From contig UQQI01000065.1 of the NCBI GenBank assembly GCA_900543055.1, positions 1-6,875 on the forward strand: a DNA stretch of 6,875 nucleotides. The letters are read 5' to 3'. How positions within the stretch are numbered: the stretch's first letter is position 1; every line of letters starts with the position of its first letter. Positions 1 to 6,575 of the stretch are shown here, one piece after another. The position numbers and the translations under genes are program-made. The notes under the pieces are model-generated. The model made no database searches. It was not told the DNA's origin and saw only the letters and a program-made list of their open reading frames with translations. The stretch is from an uncultured Mollicutes bacterium. Lineage in GTDB: Bacteria > Bacillota_I > Bacilli_A > RF39 > UBA660.

Positions 1-74
1 GTATCTTTCCAATATCAGTATCTAAAAATAAATCAAAATGTTTTCTTTTAACATGAATATAAAGATTTATTTTG
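1..74. other. window edge without a supported gene
   Basis: This is AT-rich sequence. The minus strand is open in one frame to the edge and contains the string FLDTDIGKI, but it has no ATG with a ribosome binding site. On the plus strand a frame runs from the edge to a TAA at 49-51, giving only 16 codons. Neither can be called from so little sequence. Confidence 0.3.
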
Positions 75-97
75 AAAAAAAAGATTACAAAGAATCT
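75..97 (-). terminator. weak intrinsic terminator after the hybrid kinase gene
   Basis: On the minus strand, directly overlapping the kinase TAG stop, AGATT can pair with AATCT around the six-base loop CTTTGT, followed by a run of about seven to eight T. The stem is only five A/T-rich pairs, so it is weak. Its position immediately after the stop and the long U tract are what support it. Confidence 0.4.
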
Positions 98-2666
98 ATG
101 GAGCAACAGGATTATGCTCTGTATAGTTCTTTGCAATCTCCAAAACATTATTATATTCTTTAGCAAGTTCATCAAAATGTTCATTAACAAAACTTGAATC
201 ATTCTCTTTACTTTTAAGTTCATGTTGATATGCAATATCAGCTAAAGTCATAAAACCTAAATACTTACAATCACTCTTTAAAGAATGAACCTCTATTGCA
301 TAATCAGGCATATTATTAGTATTCTTATACTCATTAATTCTAGCCCACTTAGACTCGACTTCAGCCATAAAATCATTAATAGTCATATTATACATATCCA
401 TATCACCAAGAAGTTCTAATGCATGATTAACATCAACACCATTATCTTCAAGATAACTTCTATCATATTTAACCACATTTTTATCACTTAAATTATCAAT
501 AACACTAGAATCAATATCTTGAACCTTGGTAAGTGGCTCAATTATATTAATGTCCCTAACAGGAATTAAATCTGTCTTTATATTTTCCTTAGAATTACTA
601 TCTTCTTCTAAAGTTTCTATTTCTTCAATATGGTCAACTTCAACAGGTTTCAATTCTAAAGTATTATCTTCCCCTCTTACAGACAAATCAAGTTTTGAAC
701 CTAATTCATTTTCTATATTATTTTCTACTGGAATAATTTTATCTTTTTCTTCTTTAGGAAGTTCTGCAACACTTACAACATTATCTCTAATTGGAATTTT
801 ATATTCACTAGTAGAAGTTATTTGTGGTACATCAATTTCTTCTGTAATACTTCTACCTAAGACTTGATTAACTACTTGAACTAATTGATCTTTGTCTATT
901 GGTTTTGCTAAATAGTCATCAAATCCATCTGCTAAATATTTTTCTCTCATACCAGTAATAGCATTAGCAGTAAGTGCAATTGTTGGAGTATTGAACCCAG
1001 GTATTTCTTTTAACTTTTTAAGTGTTTCTACACCACTCATTTTAGGCATCATATCATCAAGTAAAATTAAATCATATTGCTCACCACGCTGTATCTTTTC
1101 AAGACAAGCAAAACCACTATCACAAGTAATAACATTATCAGCATTAAATCTTTGTAAAAGTTTAGTCGCAACTTTTAAGTTAAGAGAAGTATCATCAACA
1201 AGTAAAATTCTAATTCCATGTAAATCTAATGTTGTCTTATATCTTTTAGATTGTTTAACAATACTCTTATCAATCCTTTGATTAACAACAACGGTAAACT
1301 TAGAACCTTCTCCATATATAGTATGAACAATTATCTTACCACCCATTAACTCAACTAACTGCTTAGTAATAGCAAGACCAAGACCTGTTCCCTCAATTGT
1401 TGTATTTCTATCTTCATCAAGTCTTTGGAACTTAGTAAACATTTTATCAATATTTTCTTTCTTAATTCCACGACCTGAATCTTCAACAGAAATAATTAAT
1501 TTTGAAACATCACTTGTATTAACACAATTAACTTCATATCTAACAAAACCTTTATCAGTATACTTACTAGCATTACTAAGTAAATTTGTAATTACCTTCT
1601 TTAAATTAGCATGATCTCCATATAAATTGTCAGGAATATCAGGAGCTATATAATAAGTAAAGTCTAGACTCTTTTCATTCATCTTAGGAGTAATTAATTT
1701 AGCAAGTTCCTCAAATGTTTCACGAGCATTATATGTAGAATTAACTATTTCAATCTTACCAGCCTCAATCTTAGATATATCCAAAATTCCATTTACGATT
1801 TCAAGTAAAGTTTGTGAAGCATTTACTATATCCTTAGCATTTTCTTTAGCCTCACCCAAACTTTCAGCATCCATTATACAATCACTAAATCCAACTATAG
1901 CATTTAAAGGAGTTCTAATCTCATGAGACATACTTGATAAGAAATCAGTCTTAGCACGATTAGCTTTATCAGCCTGTTCACGAGCAACTTGTAACTCTTG
2001 AATCATTTTAACATCTGGGTTTTCTATAGTGAAATACATAGTATAGCATATAAAAACATGCAGTGGAGTCAATAAAAGGATAGAAGGATTATTAAATTGA
2101 ATAATAATACAACCAACTCCTAATAACATTAAACAATACAAAGGTATATATTTTTTGTTTTTTAAATTTTTATAATCTGTAAATAATAAAAATATCATTA
2201 AAATAATACTTACAACTGACATTACATAAGTAAAATTAACACTTATTCCCATAGGAATAGCTAATGAATTAATCATATTTATATTCAAAGGTAAAACTAT
2301 TATTAAAACAAATAATATCATAGAAAAAACATATAAAATAAAAAGCATTTTTTTCTTAAAATAATCATAATCCATTTTATATTTTCTAGATATTGTAAAA
2401 ACATAAAAAACAAAGTATAGTTGCCATAACAAATAATAATATAAAATAAGCCTATTAAAAAACAAATATATTTTACTATGAATATCAATACCAAATCTAA
2501 TAAATAAGTAACATGAAATTGATAACAAAACACCAATAAATGTTGTCAAAATAATTCGTGTAAAAAGTGAATTTTCACAACTTTTTATTTTTTTCTTACA
2601 TAAATACACTACTAAAAGAAAAAATATATAAATTAAACTACTTACATAAAAAGATACATCGCTCAT
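96..2666 (-). CDS. membrane hybrid sensor histidine kinase with receiver and C-terminal Hpt domain
   Basis: This 856-residue membrane sensor kinase likely autophosphorylates on His and relays phosphate His-Asp-His to an unseen response regulator. Residues 1-215 hold about seven hydrophobic segments (roughly 5-22, 35-58, 66-90, 104-126, 139-162, 172-190, 192-214), resembling 7TM-type sensor regions, with no large extracellular domain. A short helical linker (218-240) leads to HisKA with SHEIRTPLN (His248). The HATPase follows: N box around Asn361/Asn365, DSGRG at 396-400, GTGLGL at 426-431. The receiver (about 485-604) has acidic Asp491/Asp492, phospho-acceptor Asp537 in LLDDMMP, Thr566 and Lys588. 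After an acidic Lys/Glu/Asp-rich linker (608-733) comes an Hpt domain (about 740-850) with HSLKS, His794 the likely acceptor. All phosphorelay residues are present, so it looks functional. An upstream in-frame ATG would add 19 residues but lies inside the preceding terminator; the chosen ATG has AAGGTGG eight bases upstream. The ligand and output are unknown. Confidence 0.93.
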   Translation of the reverse strand: MSDVSFYVSSLIYIFFLLVVYLCKKKIKSCENSLFTRIILTTFIGVLLSISCYLFIRFGIDIHSKIYLFFNRLILYYYLLWQLYFVFYVFTISRKYKMDYDYFKKKMLFILYVFSMILFVLIIVLPLNINMINSLAIPMGISVNFTYVMSVVSIILMIFLLFTDYKNLKNKKYIPLYCLMLLGVGCIIIQFNNPSILLLTPLHVFICYTMYFTIENPDVKMIQELQVAREQADKANRAKTDFLSSMSHEIRTPLNAIVGFSDCIMDAESLGEAKENAKDIVNASQTLLEIVNGILDISKIEAGKIEIVNSTYNARETFEELAKLITPKMNEKSLDFTYYIAPDIPDNLYGDHANLKKVITNLLSNASKYTDKGFVRYEVNCVNTSDVSKLIISVEDSGRGIKKENIDKMFTKFQRLDEDRNTTIEGTGLGLAITKQLVELMGGKIIVHTIYGEGSKFTVVVNQRIDKSIVKQSKRYKTTLDLHGIRILLVDDTSLNLKVATKLLQRFNADNVITCDSGFACLEKIQRGEQYDLILLDDMMPKMSGVETLKKLKEIPGFNTPTIALTANAITGMREKYLADGFDDYLAKPIDKDQLVQVVNQVLGRSITEEIDVPQITSTSEYKIPIRDNVVSVAELPKEEKDKIIPVENNIENELGSKLDLSVRGEDNTLELKPVEVDHIEEIETLEEDSNSKENIKTDLIPVRDINIIEPLTKVQDIDSSVIDNLSDKNVVKYDRSYLEDNGVDVNHALELLGDMDMYNMTINDFMAEVESKWARINEYKNTNNMPDYAIEVHSLKSDCKYLGFMTLADIAYQHELKSKENDSSFVNEHFDELAKEYNNVLEIAKNYTEHNPVAP

Positions 2667-2674
2667 ATTCAAAA

Positions 2675-2681
2675 CCACCTT
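2675..2681 (-). promoter_or_regulatory. ribosome binding site fixing the kinase start
   Basis: AAGGTGG lies eight bases before the ATG at 2666 on the minus strand. It favours the 856-residue form over the in-frame ATG at 2723, which falls in the loop of the upstream terminator hairpin. Confidence 0.8.
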
Positions 2682-2694
2682 ACTATATAATATA

Positions 2695-2723
2695 AATATA
2701 ACAAAAAAATAACTATTATACAA
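2695..2723 (-). promoter_or_regulatory. possible promoter of the hybrid kinase gene
   Basis: On the minus strand TTGTAT (2718-2723), a 17-base spacer and TATATT (2695-2700) fit a weak sigma-A promoter, with a start near 2688 and a leader of about 22 bases. The -35 box lies in the loop of the preceding terminator, so the two signals overlap. In sequence this AT-rich such matches also arise by chance. The presence of a terminator upstream argues that some promoter must lie here. Confidence 0.4.
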
Positions 2724-2736
2724 GAATAGTTATTTT
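2703..2736 (-). terminator. intrinsic terminator of the Pr6Pr-ligase operon
   Basis: On the minus strand AAAATAACTATT pairs perfectly with AATAGTTATTTT around a seven-base loop (CTTGTAT), and the 3' arm runs into seven consecutive T. It lies 38 bases after the ligase stop and 37 bases before the kinase start. It separates the ligase operon from the kinase gene. Confidence 0.85.
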
Positions 2737-2774
2737 AGAATAAATTATTTTTATAAATTTTAAAAAGTTTTTAA

Positions 2775-4625
2775 CTAAAATTTAATTTTCTTTTTCTGTT
2801 CAGTAAGAACACTTATATAATCATTACCAATATCCTCAGATTCTAATTCCTTAAAATCAATTTTATTACTTGTTGTAACTGGCATATTATTTCTAAAAAC
2901 AAATTGCACTGGAACATTAAAATCAGGTAATTTTTCTTTTATTTCATCACAAATAGAAAGAACTAAATCATCATAATTACCATCAAACAATTCACTAACA
3001 ACGATATGTACAACAGGTACATGTCTCTCACTCTTATCTTCCTTAGCAACAACCGCACATTGTAAAATGTTATCATTATTAAGTATTATATTTTCTACAT
3101 TTACTGGAAATATCTTATTACCACTTCTAACAATAATTCTTTTCATTCTACCTTTTATTATTATATTACCATCTTCATTCATACTACCAATATCACTAGT
3201 CCTAATCCATTCAATGCCATTTTCATCTATGAATTTTATTTTACTTGTCTCATCATTATTATTATAATATCCTAACATGATTGTAGGAGATGAAATCCAT
3301 ATTTCACCATCCTCATTATATCCAAGTTCTTCGTTAGTATCAGGATTAAATACAGCAACAACATTTTTTACAAACGGAATTCCAACACTACCTTCTTTTG
3401 TTGCATCAGGTAGAGAAAAAACAGCAGCAGAAGAAACCTCTGTCATACCATAGCCTTGTAAAACATTTGTTGATGCATTCTTTTCTGCAAAAAAAGTATT
3501 TATTCTTTTTTCTAACTCAATAGGTAGAACATCCCCACCAGAAACAGGAGTTTTTAGAAAACTTAAATCTTTTATTTTACTGTTTATAACATAATCCCAC
3601 AGTATTGGACCAGAAAGGACATGGTTTGGTTTATATTTTTCTAATAAATCAGGAAACTCATTTAATTCAAATTTAGGAATTATAGATAATTCTAATCCCA
3701 AAGTTAAAGGCATATTCATACCATTGCATAAACAATAAGCAATAAATGGTGGCAGAATATTTAAAAAACGTTCACCCTTAGTATAATTTAAATTACCATT
3801 TTTGTGCATTTGAGCCATTGAAACAAAATTCTCATTTGTAAGGATTACACTCTTAGGCTCCCCTGTACTACCACCTGTATGAACTAAAGTAATAGGTGCA
3901 TTTTCAAAATATTCACTATCAATTTTATTATTATAACTTTTACCATTATTTAGAAAATCATTCCATTTTATAAATTTAGGATTAAATCTAAATTTATAAT
4001 TACCTTTTGACCTTATATTTTCTACAATTTTTAATGGTAAAAGCATCGATTCAACAGCAGATAAATACACAACACTCTTAACGTCTGTATCTAAAATTGC
4101 TCTTTCAATGGTAGGGCAACACAAATCTAATCCAATAATATATTTTGACCCTGTTTTTTTGATTTCCTTAGACATTTCTTCTACTGTACTTCTAGGATCA
4201 ATAACATTACTTATAGCACCAATTCTATTTAATGCGTAAAATAAATAAATATTTTCTGGAGTATTGGCCATAGGTAATGTTACAATATCGCCACATTTTA
4301 CACCTATATTTTTTAATGCTTTTGCACATATATCTATTTTTTTTATCAATGATGAATACGTAATCTTTCTACCATAATAATTTATTGCTACTGAATTTAA
4401 ATTGTCTAAATTATTTAATACTAAATAATCATAAGCCTTCATTTTAGGAACATCAGAAACAATAGCCTCCTCGCTATAATATTTCAACCAAGGCTTATCT
4501 TGTGATGGTTTTCCTGTAGGTGGACCTTGAATTTCACCTGTTGCTAATTTTCTTAAATACAAATCATGTTTCTTTTCATCACTTAACATATCATAATTAA
4601 CTTCTAAATTCTTAATATTACTCAT
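2775..4625 (-). CDS. class I adenylate-forming enzyme, probable acyl-CoA (or acyl-ACP) ligase
   Basis: This 616-residue ANL-superfamily enzyme should activate a carboxylic acid with ATP to an acyl-adenylate and transfer it to a thiol such as CoA or a carrier protein. Visible motifs in order: the P-loop-like HTGGSTGEPKSV at 249-260; GYGMTE at 391-396; GEIWI at 440-444; TSDIG at 477-481 with ribose-binding Asp478; the hinge KGRMKR at 491-496; and the C-terminal TTSNKID with candidate catalytic Lys588. The usual Gly before that Lys is Asn here, and the TGD motif reads TSD; both are mild variants. The N-terminal part (about 1-60, with GPPTGKP and KPWLKYY) is typical of long AMP-binding proteins of Firmicutes. 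No transmembrane segment or fused carrier domain is present. The ATG has AGGGG seven bases upstream and starts 21 bases after the Pr6Pr stop, so the two are probably cotranscribed. The substrate cannot be read from sequence; a fatty acid is the default guess. Confidence 0.9.
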   Translation of the reverse strand: MSNIKNLEVNYDMLSDEKKHDLYLRKLATGEIQGPPTGKPSQDKPWLKYYSEEAIVSDVPKMKAYDYLVLNNLDNLNSVAINYYGRKITYSSLIKKIDICAKALKNIGVKCGDIVTLPMANTPENIYLFYALNRIGAISNVIDPRSTVEEMSKEIKKTGSKYIIGLDLCCPTIERAILDTDVKSVVYLSAVESMLLPLKIVENIRSKGNYKFRFNPKFIKWNDFLNNGKSYNNKIDSEYFENAPITLVHTGGSTGEPKSVILTNENFVSMAQMHKNGNLNYTKGERFLNILPPFIAYCLCNGMNMPLTLGLELSIIPKFELNEFPDLLEKYKPNHVLSGPILWDYVINSKIKDLSFLKTPVSGGDVLPIELEKRINTFFAEKNASTNVLQGYGMTEVSSAAVFSLPDATKEGSVGIPFVKNVVAVFNPDTNEELGYNEDGEIWISSPTIMLGYYNNNDETSKIKFIDENGIEWIRTSDIGSMNEDGNIIIKGRMKRIIVRSGNKIFPVNVENIILNNDNILQCAVVAKEDKSERHVPVVHIVVSELFDGNYDDLVLSICDEIKEKLPDFNVPVQFVFRNNMPVTTSNKIDFKELESEDIGNDYISVLTEQKKKIKF

Positions 4626-4646
4626 AACAAATCCCCTCAGTCTCTA

Positions 4647-5324
4647 CTATATTATTTCTTCATCTATATTATTTAAATCATCATCTTCTAATTTATTATT
4701 TTTTCTATTACCAACTAAATTATCCAATTTCTGTATTAACAAACCATACAATACATAAAAAATTAAAATAACTAGAGTATTTATAAATACTCCAAATACT
4801 CCATATTTTTCAGTATTCATATAAAAGTATGGATAACTAGCACCATCTGCAAAAGTACCTCCGAGTAACGAATAAATCATTACAAATACTTGATATCCGA
4901 ATAATCCTAAGCACCAATATATTACATACTCTTTCTTTAAATTACCTTTTTTACCAAACATTATATAATCAAGTATCACCATTATTGGAACAACTAAATG
5001 TACTAAATTACATTCAAGCATATGATTTTTAAATATACCAGAATCACCTGCTAGAATAAAATTATAAACAACCATTGTTAAAGTAATACACATAGTAACC
5101 ATGCCTTTAACAATATAATGAAGTGTATTTTCTTTATCCTTACCTAAAATCATTTCAATAACCAATACTAAGAAATATAATAAACAAAATAAATTACTTA
5201 AATTAGTAAAATAAAGTATTCCTAATCTAAAAGTCATCAATTTAAAATTAACAAATAATGCAATACTAGAAACTATAACAATTATAATTCTATAAAGTAA
5301 TGCTAATTTTCTTTTATCATACAT
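4647..5324 (-). CDS. Pr6Pr (FAR-17a/AIG1-like) family six-pass membrane protein
   Basis: This 225-residue integral membrane protein has about six hydrophobic segments (roughly 8-24, 36-58, 70-92, 104-122, 132-153, 175-198) and an acidic cytosolic-looking tail (202-225, with LEDDD). Family hallmarks are YFTNLSNL at 38-45, LVHLVVPIMVILDY at 107-120 and SYPYFYMN at 163-170 before the last helix. These match bacterial Pr6Pr proteins, which resemble eukaryotic AIG1/ADTRP. AIG1 and ADTRP are membrane threonine hydrolases of fatty-acid esters using a Thr and a His; Thr40 and His109 sit in corresponding motifs here, but equivalence is inference. It is the first gene of the operon with the acyl ligase, which supports a lipid-related role. 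The ATG is preceded by AAGGAG with eight bases of spacing. A long leader with a terminator precedes it, so expression of both genes is probably conditional. Bacterial family members lack an established biochemical function. Confidence 0.82.
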   Translation of the reverse strand: MYDKRKLALLYRIIIVIVSSIALFVNFKLMTFRLGILYFTNLSNLFCLLYFLVLVIEMILGKDKENTLHYIVKGMVTMCITLTMVVYNFILAGDSGIFKNHMLECNLVHLVVPIMVILDYIMFGKKGNLKKEYVIYWCLGLFGYQVFVMIYSLLGGTFADGASYPYFYMNTEKYGVFGVFINTLVILIFYVLYGLLIQKLDNLVGNRKNNKLEDDDLNNIDEEII

Positions 5325-5344
5325 CTTATCAACTCCTTATAAAG

Positions 5345-5406
5345 AAAAAATATTTTTGAAACAATGCACGATTAAAATACACTATGCATTAATCAAAAAT
5401 ATTTCC
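5345..5406 (-). terminator. leader terminator (attenuator) ahead of the Pr6Pr-ligase operon
   Basis: On the minus strand AAATATTTTTGA (5393-5404) pairs perfectly with TCAAAAATATTT (5348-5359). Inside, AATGCA (5385-5390) pairs with TGCATT, leaving a loop of about 16 bases, and the 3' arm continues into T to 5345. Two G-U pairs can extend the base. On the plus strand no T run follows, so it acts on minus-strand transcripts. It lies between the operon promoter and the ribosome binding site at 5333-5337, with no gene ending upstream of it on that strand. This is the arrangement of a regulated attenuator. Confidence 0.75.
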
Positions 5407-5446
5407 TAGAAAACGATATTATATTCATCCGAATCATCCCTTACAA

Positions 5447-5470
5447 TGTATACTCAACATAAAGTATACA
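5447..5470. repeat. inverted repeat, RNA hairpin or operator-like dyad
   Basis: TGTATACT and AGTATACA are perfect 8-bp inverted arms separated by eight bases (CAACATAA on the plus strand). In the minus-strand leader this folds as a hairpin. As DNA it sits about 53 to 76 bases downstream of the predicted operon start and could be a repressor roadblock site. The sequence does not decide between the two. Confidence 0.5.
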
Positions 5471-5529
5471 ACCAAACCCCTTAAATTGCAATTTTTAAGA
5501 AACAAACTATCTTCGTAATAAGTGGCTTA

Positions 5530-5558
5530 ATTATAGCACAAATAAATGTAAAAGTCAA
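5530..5558 (-). promoter_or_regulatory. sigma-A promoter of the Pr6Pr-ligase operon
   Basis: On the minus strand TTGACT (5553-5558), a 17-base spacer and a perfect TATAAT (5530-5535), with TGC directly before the -10 as an extended -10 element. This is the strongest promoter match in the window. The start is expected near 5523, leaving a long leader before the Pr6Pr ATG. A constitutively strong promoter fits control by downstream attenuation. Confidence 0.85.
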
Positions 5559-5590
5559 CATTAACTACATTCGTGTTGTCTAACCTACTT

Positions 5591-5618
5591 TTGTAAGTAC
5601 AAAACTCTATGTTATAAT
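5591..5618 (+). promoter_or_regulatory. extended -10 promoter of the glycerophosphodiesterase gene
   Basis: TATAAT at 5613-5618 is preceded by TGT (extended -10 TGnTATAAT). TTGTAA at 5591-5596 is a partial -35 with a 16-base spacer. Transcription should start around 5625, where AAGGAGG itself begins, so the 5' UTR would be only about 15 bases. Its -35 region is about 32 bases from that of the divergent operon. Confidence 0.75.
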
Positions 5619-5639
5619 ACTATCAAGGAGGAAACAAAC

Positions 5640-6575
5640 ATGAAAAATATAATAAAAAAACTTCTAGTATATACAACAACATCTTGTATATTAACCTCTT
5701 CTTATAATGTTAAAACATCAAGTGATGACACAATAGAAAAAAAGCAAATTACTACAACACAAGAAGATACAACAAATTATAAAATAGCGGCACATCGTGG
5801 TTTTTCATCAAAAGAAATTGAAAATACAAAAAAAGCAATATCTCTTGCTAGTAAAAAAAATTATATTGATTATATAGAAATAGATGTAAGACTAACGAAA
5901 GACAATGAAATAATATTATCTCATAATGACACTTTGTATATTACGCCATATAATAAAAAATCAATAAACACATCTACATATGAAGAACTAACAAGTACAC
6001 AATATATTCATAAAGATAACATATTTAAAGATATTCTTCTAAATGCTGCTTTATATGATTTTGATAAAGTAGAAAGACAAATAAAATTAAATAATAAAAC
6101 CTACAAAATATGTAATTTAGAAAATGCAATAAAGTCATCGAAAGACAAGAAAATAATATTAGACATCAAGTTTAACAATAATATTAAAATATTCTCAGAA
6201 ACTCTTTTACAAAAACTTCAAGGATACGAAAAAAATAAGTTTATTATCCAAAGTTCAAATCTTACAGGATTATTATATTTAAAAAATCTTGCCCCAGACT
6301 ATGAATATCAAGCAATCATTTCTAAAGAATCATCTCTATCATATGGAGAATTATTTGATGATGTTTGCTTAAAGAAAACAATTATTAACTACGACTACGT
6401 AAAAGAAAAACTAGACGAAGATAAGAAAGTATCTGTTTGGACATTAAATTCTAAATATGATGTTGATGATGTTACAAATAAATTAAATGATTTATCTGAA
6501 GACATAATTTACATAACAGATTATCCTGATATGGTTTACAAAGATTTAAATAATAAAACATATTTAAAAAAGTAA
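5640..6575 (+). CDS. exported glycerophosphodiester phosphodiesterase (GDPD family)
   Basis: This 311-residue enzyme likely hydrolyses glycerophosphodiesters to glycerol-3-phosphate and an alcohol in a metal-dependent reaction. Motifs: AAHRGF at 50-55 (His52, Arg53), IENT at 60-63 (Glu61), YIEIDVRLTKD at 78-88 (Glu80 and Asp82, metal ligands), SHND at 94-97 (catalytic His95), LDIK at 174-177, VWTLN at 266-270 and YITDYPD at 291-297 near the end of the TIM barrel. The EIK glutamate of relatives is Asp175 here, a conservative change at a metal-ligand position. Residues 1-20 are basic then moderately hydrophobic and probably a signal sequence; TTSC (Cys16) is a poor lipobox, so lipoprotein status is uncertain. 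A Thr/Ser/Lys/Asp-rich spacer (21-46) precedes the domain, so it likely acts outside the membrane. AAGGAGG lies eight bases before the ATG. It is monocistronic, divergent from the Pr6Pr-ligase operon. Glycerol-3-phosphate or phospholipid head-group scavenging is the probable role; the exact substrate is unknown. Confidence 0.9.
   Translation: MKNIIKKLLVYTTTSCILTSSYNVKTSSDDTIEKKQITTTQEDTTNYKIAAHRGFSSKEIENTKKAISLASKKNYIDYIEIDVRLTKDNEIILSHNDTLYITPYNKKSINTSTYEELTSTQYIHKDNIFKDILLNAALYDFDKVERQIKLNNKTYKICNLENAIKSSKDKKIILDIKFNNNIKIFSETLLQKLQGYEKNKFIIQSSNLTGLLYLKNLAPDYEYQAIISKESSLSYGELFDDVCLKKTIINYDYVKEKLDEDKKVSVWTLNSKYDVDDVTNKLNDLSEDIIYITDYPDMVYKDLNNKTYLKK

Larger units (their letters stand above)
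5325..5523 (-). promoter_or_regulatory. about 200-base structured 5' leader, candidate cis-regulatory RNA
   Basis: From the predicted start near 5523 to the Pr6Pr ATG there are about 200 untranslated bases. In transcript order they contain the palindrome AAATTGCAATTT (5483-5494), a hairpin with 8-bp arms TGTATACT/AGTATACA (5447-5470), two short open frames near 5393-5460, and the terminator hairpin. UUAAAAAU (5491-5498) could pair with AUUUUUGA (5393-5400) of the terminator 5' arm, with one G-U pair, as a possible antiterminator. I checked for T-box, SAM, TPP, purine, lysine, ydaO, glycine, fluoride, guanidine and THF consensus elements by eye and recognise none. The RNA class and ligand are unknown. 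Confidence 0.55.

Noticed and set aside
1..95. Minus-strand frame reading FLDTDIGKI at the left edge
   Set aside because: It faintly recalls DTDIG of nucleoside hydrolases, but it has no usable start codon or ribosome binding site, and too few residues remain to judge.
526..867. Plus-strand open frame of 113 codons
   Set aside because: Antisense to the kinase linker. The translation is Ser/Leu/Ile-rich low-complexity with no family resemblance, as expected from the reverse of an acidic, AT-rich coding region.
991..1281. Plus-strand open frame of 96 codons
   Set aside because: Antisense shadow of the receiver domain, which has all its conserved residues on the minus strand.
2318..2536. Minus-strand open frame of 72 codons in another frame
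   Set aside because: Lies entirely within the membrane-segment coding region of the kinase and is a shadow of its AT-rich codons.
2667..2723. Upstream ATG extending the kinase by 19 residues
   Set aside because: It begins in the loop of the preceding terminator and would require transcription through it. The ATG at 2666 has a good AAGGTGG site.
3067..3267. Plus-strand open frame of 66 codons
   Set aside because: Antisense to the hinge and C-terminal domain of the ligase; no ribosome binding site or family match.
5325..5523. T-box or known riboswitch in the operon leader
   Set aside because: The T-box antiterminator consensus and core elements of common riboswitches were not found by eye. 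GATGATTCG resembles part of the THF riboswitch, but the rest of that fold is missing.
5640..5699. Firm lipoprotein signal in the phosphodiesterase
   Set aside because: Cys16 follows TTS rather than a proper L-[AST]-[GA] lipobox and the hydrophobic stretch is short, so only a probable signal sequence is claimed.
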